Notes under the pieces: generated by a model | The model's input: only the letters and a program-made list of their open reading frames with translations | The model's database searches: none | Told to the model about the DNA's origin: nothing | Assembly (NCBI GenBank): GCA_946886875.1 | Contig: CAMPJN010000074.1 | Coordinates: 1-13,027 of the forward strand | Reading direction: 5' to 3' | Source: an uncultured Pseudomonas sp. | GTDB taxonomy: Bacteria > Pseudomonadota > Gammaproteobacteria > Pseudomonadales > Pseudomonadaceae | Length of the DNA: 13,027 bases | Translations under genes and position numbers: made by a program | Part shown: positions 5,880-13,027 of the stretch, one piece after another | Numbering within the stretch: position 1 is the stretch's first letter | How the letters are laid out: every line of letters begins with the position of its first letter

Positions 5880-8633
5880 TGGCCGGAGAGCGATCTGCAC
5901 TACATTTTTCACTCCCGCAGGCGGCAAATCTGTCTATCGTTGCAGTATCGTCCAGGAAAAATCGAGCCGCGCATGATGTCATTGTTACCACGCCCGCTGT
6001 CTTTCGGCGTTCTGCTCGGCATCTGTTGCTTGCTTCTCGCTCTAACCTCGTCGGCCATAGCCGCGCCGCGCGACGTGCGCGTCGGGGTCTATGCCAACGA
6101 ACCGAAAATATTCCTCACCTCCACCGGTAATCTCTCGGGCATTCTCGGCGATCTGCTGAATGAAATCGCCCGCCAGGAAAACTGGCGACTGACCCTGGTG
6201 CCTTGCCAGTGGCAGACCTGCCTGCAATTGATCCGCAACGGCGAAATAGACCTGCTGCCGGATGTAGCGCGTACGCCGGCACGTATCCGCTTAATGGACT
6301 TCCATCAGGTGCCCTCGCTGCTCAGCTGGTCGCAGCTGTATAGCCGCAGCGACGTTATCCTCGACTCCATTCTCGATTTAAAAGGCAAACGCATCGCGGT
6401 ACTGGCCGGTTCCGTTCAGGAAAACTACCTGCGAGAGCTGCTCAGCAGCTTTCGCCTGGATGCGCAGCTGCTTCCCCTGCAACGGATCGAAGATGGCTTC
6501 GAGCTGGTGGCCGACCGGCAAGCCGACGCGGTGGTGACCAATCAGCGCTTTGGCAACTTCCATGCGCCCGCTTACCGCCTGCACCCAACGCCGATCATCT
6601 TTTTGCCGGCGCAGCTGTTCTATGCCACCGACAAGGGTCGCAACAGCGACCTGCTCGAACGTATCGACTATTACTTGTCGCAATGGCAGGAATCGCCCGA
6701 CTCGTTCTACTACCAGACCCTGTACCGCTGGGGCGGCAATCAACCCACGCTATCGCTGCCGAAAGCTGTCTGGTGGGGGCTGGCACTGCTGAGCGGCCTG
6801 TTGCTCGCGGCCGTCGGCGGCGCCCTGCTGTTACGCCGCCAGGTGGCCAGGCAAACCCGCCATATAAAAGCCAGCGAACAACGCCTGAACACCATTCTCG
6901 ATAGCGTTGAAGCCTACATCTATATCAAGGACCCGCAACTCAACTACCAATACGCCAACCGCAAGGTCTGCGAGCTGTTCGGCCTGCCGCGCGAAGAGGT
7001 GGTGGGTCGCAGCGACGAGGACTTCTTCGATGCCCTCACCGCAGCCAATCTGCACAACAACGACCGCCGCGTATTGCAGCTCGGCGAACGGGTCGAACGC
7101 GAAGAAACCAATCGCAGCCTGGATGGCAATGAGGAGCACACCTTCCTCTCGGTAAAACTGCCACTGCGCCATCCGGATGGCAGCATCTATGCCCTTTGCG
7201 GCATCTCCACCGATATCAGCGAACACAAGCGCAATCTCGAACAGATCCATCAACTGGCCTTCTACGACACCCTCACCGGGTTGCCCAACCGCCGCCTGCT
7301 GATCGATCGGCTGCAGCACGCCCTGGCGCAGCGCGCACGCAGCAAGAAAGAAGGCGCGTTGCTGTTTATCGACCTGGACAACTTCAAGGACCTTAACGAT
7401 ACCCTCGGTCACGACATGGGCGACCGCCTGCTGCAACAGGTCGCCCAGCGCTTGCTCGAACACGTGCGTGAGCAGGACACCCTGGCGCGGCTGGGCGGCG
7501 ACGAATTCGTGTTGATGATCGAAGACTTGAGCCTGAATCGCGACACCGCGATCCAGCAGCTCGACCGCGTGACGCATAAAATCCTCCACGCGCTGGCAGC
7601 GCCCTATACCTTGCAGGCGCGCAACTACAGCAGCACCGCGAGCATCGGCATCGCGCTGTTTTCCGACGATCACAATACCGTCGACGAACTGCTCAAGCGT
7701 GCCGACCTGGCCATGTACGAAGCCAAATCCGGTGGACGCAATACCCTGAGGTATTTCAACCCGCAGATGCAGGCTGACGCCAGTGCCCGCGCCGATCTGG
7801 AAAACGACCTGCGCGAGAGCCTGCGCGAGCGCCTGTTTGTCCTGCATTACCAACCCAAGGTGAACCGCAACGGCGAGCTGTTCGGCGCCGAGGCGCTGAT
7901 TCGCTGGCAGCATCCGCAACGGGGGCTGGTGGCGCCCGATGAGTTCATAGCCCTGGCAGAAAGCACCGGGCTGATCCTGCCCCTGGGCCGCTGGATTCTT
8001 TACACAGCGTGCCAGCAATTGGTGGCCTGGGCGCAGCTCACCGACATGCAGGGGATCACCCTGGCGATCAATGTCAGTGCGCGACAATTCCATCACCCCG
8101 ATTTCGTCGAAGACGTGCTCTGCGCGCTGGAGGAAACCGGCGCCAATCCGACGCGCCTGGAACTGGAGTTGACCGAAAGCCAATTGGTCGAAGACGTGGA
8201 GGCGATGATCGTCAAGATGACCCAACTGAAAGCCCGCGGCGTGCGCTTCTCGCTGGACGACTTCGGTACCGGCTACTCGTCGCTCAATTACCTCAAGCGC
8301 CTGCCGCTGGATTGCTTGAAGATCGACCAGTCGTTCGTTCGCGACCTGCTGATCGACCCCAGCGATGCCGCCATAGTGCGCACCATAGTGGCGCTGGGCA
8401 GCAACCTGAACTTGCAGGTCATCGCCGAGGGCGTGGAAAGCCGTGAACAGCATGTCGCCCTATTGCAATTGGGTTGCCATAACTTTCAGGGCTATCTATT
8501 CGGCAAGCCGGCAACGGCGGAACATCTGGAGCGCTGGGCGGCCAATAACCTGTACCGGATAGAAGACTGACAGATCAGGACGCCACCAGCGCGCACCTGG
8601 CATATGTGCCACAACTATCGATAACGGTGCCGG
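5880..8633 (+). repeat. Tandem duplication unit, copy 1 (receptor gene plus flanks)
   Basis: This segment matches 8682-11424 base for base over most of its length. The gene itself aligns without a single net insertion or deletion (constant offset 2798). Homology extends beyond the gene on both sides: gcggcaaatctgtctat (5921-5937) matches 8724-8740 with one change, and acaactatcgataac (8611-8625) matches 11402-11416 with one change. The outer limits are approximate because the flanks fade out. Confidence 0.85.
5973..8570 (+). CDS. Membrane receptor: SBP sensor - PAS - GGDEF - EAL (cyclic-di-GMP turnover), copy 1
   Basis: An 865-residue inner-membrane receptor. In order it has a signal peptide (1 to about 31, ending SSAIAA), a periplasmic family-3 substrate-binding domain (about 35-255, with a Cys78/Cys83 pair in PCQWQTC and the signature DLLPDVARTPARIR), one membrane helix (about 267-287), a PAS domain (about 304-430), GGDEF and EAL. 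The GGDEF loop is intact at 508-512, with the RxxD inhibitory site (REQD, 499-502) five residues before it. The EAL motif (640-642), NVSARQF, ELTES, DDFGTG (762-767), LKIDQSF and EGVE are all present, so both synthesis and breakdown of cyclic di-GMP are possible. Binding of a small solute outside probably tunes output inside. A TTG at 5940 is open upstream, but ATG 5973 is chosen by match with copy 2. It probably has its own promoter, not located. Confidence 0.93.
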   Translation: MMSLLPRPLSFGVLLGICCLLLALTSSAIAAPRDVRVGVYANEPKIFLTSTGNLSGILGDLLNEIARQENWRLTLVPCQWQTCLQLIRNGEIDLLPDVARTPARIRLMDFHQVPSLLSWSQLYSRSDVILDSILDLKGKRIAVLAGSVQENYLRELLSSFRLDAQLLPLQRIEDGFELVADRQADAVVTNQRFGNFHAPAYRLHPTPIIFLPAQLFYATDKGRNSDLLERIDYYLSQWQESPDSFYYQTLYRWGGNQPTLSLPKAVWWGLALLSGLLLAAVGGALLLRRQVARQTRHIKASEQRLNTILDSVEAYIYIKDPQLNYQYANRKVCELFGLPREEVVGRSDEDFFDALTAANLHNNDRRVLQLGERVEREETNRSLDGNEEHTFLSVKLPLRHPDGSIYALCGISTDISEHKRNLEQIHQLAFYDTLTGLPNRRLLIDRLQHALAQRARSKKEGALLFIDLDNFKDLNDTLGHDMGDRLLQQVAQRLLEHVREQDTLARLGGDEFVLMIEDLSLNRDTAIQQLDRVTHKILHALAAPYTLQARNYSSTASIGIALFSDDHNTVDELLKRADLAMYEAKSGGRNTLRYFNPQMQADASARADLENDLRESLRERLFVLHYQPKVNRNGELFGAEALIRWQHPQRGLVAPDEFIALAESTGLILPLGRWILYTACQQLVAWAQLTDMQGITLAINVSARQFHHPDFVEDVLCALEETGANPTRLELELTESQLVEDVEAMIVKMTQLKARGVRFSLDDFGTGYSSLNYLKRLPLDCLKIDQSFVRDLLIDPSDAAIVRTIVALGSNLNLQVIAEGVESREQHVALLQLGCHNFQGYLFGKPATAEHLERWAANNLYRIED

Positions 8634-8770
8634 ACGCCGCGCTGCTGCGTCAGAACCTTATCCCTCCGCAGCGGAACGCCTTGGCCTGAGCGCAATCTGC
8701 GCCACTATTTCTCGCACCTGTTGGCGGCGAATCTGTCTATGGATGTATCCCCATAGAAAATCGGTAACGC

Positions 8771-11335
8771 ATGATGTCACTGTTACCACGCCCGTTGTTT
8801 CTCGGCGTTTTGCTTGGCATTTGCTGGTTGCCCCTCGACCTTTCCGCCCAGTCCATGGCCGCGCAGCGCAACGTGCGCGTCGGGGTCTATGTCAGCGAGC
8901 CGAAAATATCACTCAGCGCCACCGGTGGCCTCTCGGGCATTCTCGGCGACCTGCTCAATGAAATCGCCCGCCAGGAAAACTGGCGACTGACCCCGGTGCC
9001 TTGCAAGTGGCAGACCTGCTTGCAGCTGCTGCGCAGCGGTGAAATAGACCTGCTGCCGGATGTCGCGCGTACGCCGACACGTATCCGCTTAATGGACTTC
9101 CATCAGGTGCCCTCGCTGCTCAGCTGGTCGCAGCTGTATAGCCGCCGCGACGTCATTCTGGATTCCGCGCTCGATCTCAAAGGCAAACGCATCGCGGTAT
9201 TGGCCGATTCCATTCAGGAGGAATACCTGGAAGAGCTGCTCGACAGTTTCGGCCTGGACACCCAGTTACTACCCCTGCAACGGATCGAAGAAGGCTTCAG
9301 ACTGGTGGCCGACGGACAGGCCGACGCGGCGGTAGCCAACCAGCGCTTTGGTAACGTCCATGCACCCTATTACCGCTTGCATGCCACACCGATCATCTTT
9401 CTGCCGGCGCAGCTGTTCTATGCCACCGACAAGGGCCGCAACAGCGATCTGCTCGAACGTATCGACCATTACTTGTTGGAGTGGCAGGAATCGCCCAATT
9501 CGTTCTATTACCAGACCCTGCACCGCTGGGGCGACAATCAACCCGCGCTATCGCTGCCGAAAGCCGTCTGGTGGGGGCTGGCCGTTCTTATCGGTCTGTT
9601 GCTCGCGGCCACCGGCGGCGCCCTGCTGTTACGCCGCCAGGTGGCCAGGCAAACCCGCCATATAAAAGCCAGCGAACAACGCCTGAACACCATTCTCGAT
9701 AGCGTCGAAGCCTACATCTATATCAAGGACCCACAACTCAACTACCAATACGCCAACCGCAAAGTCTGCGAGCTGTTCGGCCTGCCTCGCGACGAGGTAA
9801 TCGGCCACAGCGACGAAGACTTCTTCGATGCCCCGAGCGCGGCCGATATGCACCAAAACGACCGCCGCGTATTGCAGCTCGGCGAGCGGGTCGAACGCGA
9901 AGAAGTCAATCGCCGTCCGGATGGCAGTGAGGAACGCACCTTCCTCTCGGTAAAACTGCCACTGCGCCATCCGGACGGCAGCATCTATGCCTTGTGCGGC
10001 ATCTCCACCGATATCAGCGAACACAAGCGCAATCTCGAGCGGATCCATCAGCTGGCCTTCTACGACACCCTCACCGGCCTGCCCAACCGCCGCCTGCTGA
10101 TTGATCGGCTGCAGCACGCCCTGGCGCAGCGCGCACGCAGCAAGAAAGAAGGCGCGTTGCTGTTTATCGACCTGGACAACTTCAAGGACCTTAACGATAC
10201 CCTCGGCCACGACATGGGCGACCGCCTGCTGCAACAGGTCGCCCAGCGCCTGCTCAAACATGTGCGCGAGCAGGACACCCTGGCGCGGCTGGGCGGCGAC
10301 GAATTTGTATTGATGATCGAAGACTTGAGCCTGGACCGCGACACCGCGATTCAGCAGCTCGACAGCGTCACCCACAAGATTCTCCAGGCACTGGCAGCGC
10401 CCTATACCCTGCAGGCGCGCAGCTACAGCAGCACCGCGAGCATCGGTATCGCGCTGTTTTCCGATGATCACAATACCGTCGACGAACTGCTCAAACGTGC
10501 CGATTTGGCGATGTATGAAGCCAAGTCCGCCGGGCGCAACACCCTGAGGTATTTCAGCCCGAGAATGCAGGCCGAGGTCAGCGCCCGCGCCAACCTGGAA
10601 AACGACTTACGCCAGAGCCTGCGCGAGCACCTGTTCGTCCTGCATTACCAACCCAAGGTAAACCACAATGGCCGGCTATTCGGCGCCGAGGCGCTGATTC
10701 GCTGGCAACATTCGAGTAGGGGGCTGGTAACCCCCGACGCCTTTATTCCGCTGGCGGAGAGAACCGGGCTGATCCTACCCCTGGGCCGCTGGATTCTCTA
10801 CACCGCCTGCCGACAACTGGTGGTGTGGGCACAGCTCGTCGAAATGCAGGGCGTCACCCTGGCGATCAATGTCAGCGCCCGGCAATTCCATCATCCCGAT
10901 TTCGTCGAAGACGTGCTCAGCGCGCTGGAGGAAACCGGCGCCAATCCGGCGCGCCTGGAACTTGAGTTGACCGAAAGCCAGCTGGTCGAAGACGTGGAAG
11001 CGATGATCGTCAAGATGACCCAGCTGAAAGCGTGCGGCGTGCGTTTCTCGCTGGACGACTTCGGCACCGGCTACTCATCGCTCAACTACCTCAAGCGCCT
11101 GCCCCTGGATTGCTTGAAGATCGATCAGTCGTTCGTGCGCGACCTGCTGATCGACCCCAGCGATGCCGCCATAGTGCGCACCATAGTGGCGCTGGGCAGC
11201 AACCTGAATTTGCAGGTCATCGCCGAAGGTGTGGAAAACCGTGAACAGCATGTTGCCTTATTGCAATTGGGTTGCCATAACTTCCAGGGTTATCTGTTTG
11301 GTAAACCGGCGCCGGCGGAACATCTGGAGCACTGA
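8771..11335 (+). CDS. Membrane receptor: SBP sensor - PAS - GGDEF - EAL (cyclic-di-GMP turnover), copy 2
   Basis: This 854-residue paralogue of the preceding gene has the same domain order and no net indel: signal peptide, periplasmic substrate-binding domain, one membrane helix, PAS, GGDEF (508-512, with REQD at 499-502) and EAL (640-642). All the main catalytic signatures are retained, including DDFGTG and EGVE, so it should also be able to make or cleave cyclic di-GMP. The sensor differs from copy 1 at about 35 of 229 positions by hand count, several of them charge changes (SRSD to SRRD, Q79 to K, R to E in the segment near residue 157). The GGDEF domain differs at only about 7 of 178. The cysteine pair PCKWQTC is kept. 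It ends 11 residues early because the Trp codon after EHLEH is now TGA. The start ATGATG is the same as in copy 1; no strong ribosome site is seen. Confidence 0.92.
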   Translation: MMSLLPRPLFLGVLLGICWLPLDLSAQSMAAQRNVRVGVYVSEPKISLSATGGLSGILGDLLNEIARQENWRLTPVPCKWQTCLQLLRSGEIDLLPDVARTPTRIRLMDFHQVPSLLSWSQLYSRRDVILDSALDLKGKRIAVLADSIQEEYLEELLDSFGLDTQLLPLQRIEEGFRLVADGQADAAVANQRFGNVHAPYYRLHATPIIFLPAQLFYATDKGRNSDLLERIDHYLLEWQESPNSFYYQTLHRWGDNQPALSLPKAVWWGLAVLIGLLLAATGGALLLRRQVARQTRHIKASEQRLNTILDSVEAYIYIKDPQLNYQYANRKVCELFGLPRDEVIGHSDEDFFDAPSAADMHQNDRRVLQLGERVEREEVNRRPDGSEERTFLSVKLPLRHPDGSIYALCGISTDISEHKRNLERIHQLAFYDTLTGLPNRRLLIDRLQHALAQRARSKKEGALLFIDLDNFKDLNDTLGHDMGDRLLQQVAQRLLKHVREQDTLARLGGDEFVLMIEDLSLDRDTAIQQLDSVTHKILQALAAPYTLQARSYSSTASIGIALFSDDHNTVDELLKRADLAMYEAKSAGRNTLRYFSPRMQAEVSARANLENDLRQSLREHLFVLHYQPKVNHNGRLFGAEALIRWQHSSRGLVTPDAFIPLAERTGLILPLGRWILYTACRQLVVWAQLVEMQGVTLAINVSARQFHHPDFVEDVLSALEETGANPARLELELTESQLVEDVEAMIVKMTQLKACGVRFSLDDFGTGYSSLNYLKRLPLDCLKIDQSFVRDLLIDPSDAAIVRTIVALGSNLNLQVIAEGVENREQHVALLQLGCHNFQGYLFGKPAPAEHLEH

Positions 11336-11368
11336 ACGACTAACAACTTGTACCGGATATATGACTGG
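11336..11368 (+). pseudogene. Vestigial C-terminal tail of receptor copy 2
   Basis: Directly after the copy 2 stop, the sequence still aligns codon by codon with the last 11 codons of copy 1: TTNNLYRIYD against AANNLYRIED. The position of the copy 1 stop (TGA) has become TGG. It is former coding sequence cut off by a Trp-to-stop change at 11333-11335. Confidence 0.8.
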
Positions 11369-11424
11369 CAGCCACTAATACTGCGTGCTTGGCATACGAC
11401 TACAACTATCAATAACAGCGCCCG

Positions 11425-12285
11425 GTTGCCAGCCCCGCTAAAGGTGTTACCGCGCTAGTTGTCATACAACAAACGAACGCATCACTTCTATATATAGGCA
11501 CCCCACATATAGGCCCGACATCGACGCATCTCACCCCAACGACTACAAAATGTCACCATATAGCCAGTATTCAGGCACTTTATAACGGCACGTTTACTTG
11601 AGTGAATGGCTTAGACGTATAACGCATTACCACATATCTCAGACGTTCAATGCCCTATCTGGGCAGGGTTCTGTCAGCGCAATGCCCGCTGTCATTCACC
11701 CCCGAACAAAGCCTACAAATGCCACTTCCTCTGGCCTACAGAAGTCTCGCCGAGCGTCTGACACGGCCATCGTTGCAAAAAACCGGCTGATCTATCTCCG
11801 TATAAGCGCATATACATCATTGCGCCAGCATGTAATAACCCATGACATCTATTAAATCAGAGTTTATTACACTACCGCTTATCGGAATTTAAGTTCCATT
11901 TTTCACAGCCGCTCGTTTACTGGCGCAATGACACATAACAAATTCTTGACGCGTATTTTTTATTAATCTCGCAAAATCAGGGCAAAGCACATGCTGGCAA
12001 AGTGCAATATCATAGGGCAATTTAATATCAAACAAGCATAACAACAAAATATTGACGCCAACCCTATCGACCAATGGCTCTTATCTTTCTTAGAACATCC
12101 ACACATCATGCGCCCCGCTGAGACGCGGACTGCACAAGCATTACGTACCTCGGCTTTCAGCAATGCTGTAACTCAGTTTTTTTTAGTTCGCGTGTATCTG
12201 GCTGGAGCGCCGAGTAAGCAATTACCGATACAAGGATGAGCTGTACCTCGACTGAAAAGTAGTCCTCAAACGAGAGAGATCAGTC
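11425..12285. other. Gene-poor, AT-richer intergenic stretch
   Basis: I see no supportable gene in these 860 bases. GC content falls well below the coding regions: sampled 60-base lines run from about 32% (12001-12060) to 48%, with a more GC-rich patch of about 57% near 11701-11760. Open frames here are short, start with weak codons, lack ribosome sites and have no recognisable motif. Visible structure includes a 12-bp inverted repeat (11817-11931), the doubled atataggc around 11490-11515, and a run of eight T at 12177-12184 after only a weak stem. The promoter of the downstream hydrolase presumably lies in its last 100 bases, but no convincing -35/-10 pair was found. Confidence 0.6.
11817..11931. 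repeat. Inverted-repeat-bounded 115-bp segment (possible miniature element or structured RNA)
   Basis: Perfect 12-bp arms, tcattgcgccag (11817-11828) and ctggcgcaatga (11920-11931), enclose 91 AT-rich bases. Inside is a second 8-bp pair, tgtaataa (11831-11838) and ttattaca (11864-11871). No immediate target-site duplication is evident at the outer ends, so mobility is unproven. A structured transcript or regulator site is equally possible. Confidence 0.4.
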
Positions 12286-13027
12286 ATGTTCAAACTTGCA
12301 ATTCGTTCCACTGCCCGTAAAACCCTGCCACAAGCGGCACGGACCACCCTCAAGGGCGCGTTGCTGGCGGCTACGATCGTCGGCACTGCGCTGATTCCAT
12401 CCATGGCCTCGGCCCTCAGCCTGAAGCCGAGCAGCCCGCCCTTCAGCTTGGGTTCGGCCTCGGCCTACTTCGTCAAAGATGTGGCTTACGGGCCCCACGA
12501 GCGGCATAAGCTGGATATTTTCGTGCCCAAGGCGAACTACTCGAGCAAGAGCAAAACGCCCCTGGTGATCTTCATCCATGGCGGCGGCTTCTCCTCGGGC
12601 AGCAAGGAAAAAGCCTACACCTCCAGCAACCAGAAAATGATCGTCGAACTGCTCAACAAAGGCGTGGCCTTTGCTTCGATCAACTACCCCCTGCTGGAAA
12701 GAGGCGACACCGAGGGCTTGATCAAATCCCTGCGTGGCGCGAAGCGTTCGGTGCAGTTCGTCAAGCACTACCAGAACAACTTCAATATCAACCCGCAGAA
12801 GGTCATCGCCATGGGCAGCTCGGCCGGGGCCAGCACGGGCCTCTGGTTGGCGTTCCATGACGACATGGCCAACCTCAACAGCAGCGACCCGGTGGAGCAT
12901 CAATCGACTCGCGTATTTGCCGCTCTTGCCGGTGAAACCCAATCGTCGATGGACGTGGTGCGTTGGGAGGAAGTGTTCAAGCAGTACAACTTCCAAGTGT
13001 CGTCCATGGGTAGCAATGCGACCAAGT
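12286..13027 (+). CDS. Secreted alpha/beta hydrolase (HGGG-type esterase/lipase), partial
   Basis: The frame is open from an ATG at 12286 to the right edge (247 codons) with no stop, so the C-terminus is missing. GAGAGA lies about eight bases before the start. Residues 1 to about 43 form a long Sec-type signal: a basic N-region, the hydrophobic core GALLAATIVGTALIPS, and MASA before the likely cut. Then come the oxyanion-hole motif IHGGGFSSGS (His98) and the nucleophile elbow MGSSAGAS (G177-S178-S179-A180-G181, nucleophile Ser179). This is the layout of the alpha/beta hydrolase esterase/lipase group with an HGGG motif. The catalytic Asp and His should lie beyond the window. It is predicted to be exported and to cleave ester substrates, identity unknown. 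It stands apart from upstream genes behind a long AT-rich gap, suggesting its own promoter. Confidence 0.86.
   Translation, partial: MFKLAIRSTARKTLPQAARTTLKGALLAATIVGTALIPSMASALSLKPSSPPFSLGSASAYFVKDVAYGPHERHKLDIFVPKANYSSKSKTPLVIFIHGGGFSSGSKEKAYTSSNQKMIVELLNKGVAFASINYPLLERGDTEGLIKSLRGAKRSVQFVKHYQNNFNINPQKVIAMGSSAGASTGLWLAFHDDMANLNSSDPVEHQSTRVFAALAGETQSSMDVVRWEEVFKQYNFQVSSMGSNATK

Larger units (their letters stand above)
8682..11424 (+). repeat. Tandem duplication unit, copy 2 (receptor gene plus flanks)
   Basis: This is the direct, head-to-tail second copy of 5880-8633. Identity is patchy. Several blocks are identical with no change even at silent sites: 9613-9705 (93 bases), 10103-10206 (104 bases) and 11138-11208 (71 bases), matching 6815-6907, 7305-7408 and 8340-8410. 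The signal-peptide, sensor and 5' flank parts are clearly more diverged. Limits are approximate. Confidence 0.85.

Noticed and set aside
6831..8453. Minus-strand open frame of 540 codons opposite receptor copy 1
   Set aside because: The plus strand carries intact PAS, GGDEF and EAL domains; the antisense frame is a codon-bias shadow, and the same shadow appears opposite copy 2.
11598..11855. 85-codon plus-strand frame in the AT-rich gap
   Set aside because: It starts at TTG with no ribosome site, shows no recognisable motif and lies in atypical sequence, so it is not supported as a gene.
11889..12163. Two overlapping minus-strand frames of 61 and 66 codons
   Set aside because: Both are short, Cys-rich, motif-free and without ribosome sites; they are what chance gives in AT-rich DNA.
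12137..12184. Stem agcatt/aatgct followed later by eight T, as a possible terminator
   Set aside because: The stem is only six base pairs with a 19-base loop and ends nine bases before the T run, so it is too weak to call.
12280..12996. Minus-strand open frame of 238 codons at the right edge
   Set aside because: It is a shadow of the plus-strand hydrolase, which has a signal peptide, HGGGF and GSSAG motifs and is simply cut by the window edge.

Overview
The window looks like chromosomal DNA of a Pseudomonas-type gammaproteobacterium. The genes are GC-rich with strong G/C third-position bias, and the protein set (CidA/LrgA and CidB/LrgB pair with a Lon N-domain protein, MaoC-type hydratase, SBP-PAS-GGDEF-EAL receptors) fits that genus. 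The species cannot be fixed from the sequence alone.

Layout. (1) Bases 1-1451, minus strand: a compact operon in the order lrgA - lrgB - stand-alone Lon N-domain protein. lrgA and lrgB overlap by four bases, and the third gene runs off the left edge. (2) Bases 1452-1635: a divergent intergenic region with a 9-bp inverted repeat whose two arms each carry a TATAAT box, one facing each way. (3) Bases 1636-2283: a MaoC-type hydratase gene, then a 143-bp palindromic repeat element and a strong intrinsic terminator. (4) Bases 2374-4098: a predicted lipoprotein with about twelve 23-residue MORN repeats and a C-terminal legumain/caspase-like (C13) peptidase domain. (5) Bases 4236-5876: three co-directional genes for an atypical short-chain dehydrogenase/NAD(P)-binding protein, a small acidic protein of unknown function, and a METTL7-like SAM methyltransferase. 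The last two overlap by 14 bases. (6) Bases 5880-11424: a tandem duplication of a transmembrane cyclic-di-GMP receptor gene (periplasmic substrate-binding-protein sensor, one membrane helix, PAS, GGDEF, EAL). (7) Bases 11425-12285: an AT-richer, gene-poor stretch. (8) Bases 12286-13027: the start of a secreted alpha/beta hydrolase cut by the right edge.

The most notable part is the tandem receptor pair. The copies keep exactly the same register (offset 2798) from the start codon to past the stop codon of copy 1. Both keep intact GGDEF, RxxD inhibitory-site and EAL signatures. The sensor domains have diverged (about 85% identity by hand count) far more than the GGDEF domains (about 96%). Long blocks are identical at the DNA level, including silent sites, which suggests recent duplication with gene conversion. 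Copy 2 has lost its last 11 codons through an in-frame stop, and the former tail is still readable behind it. The likely reading is one signalling output attached to two diverging ligand sensors.

I did not find a clearly new multi-gene system (no CRISPR array, transposase, phage or toxin-antitoxin module). The best candidates for follow-up are the diverging receptor pair, the MORN-C13 lipoprotein, the mirror-image divergent promoter, and the AT-rich stretch with its own inverted repeats.
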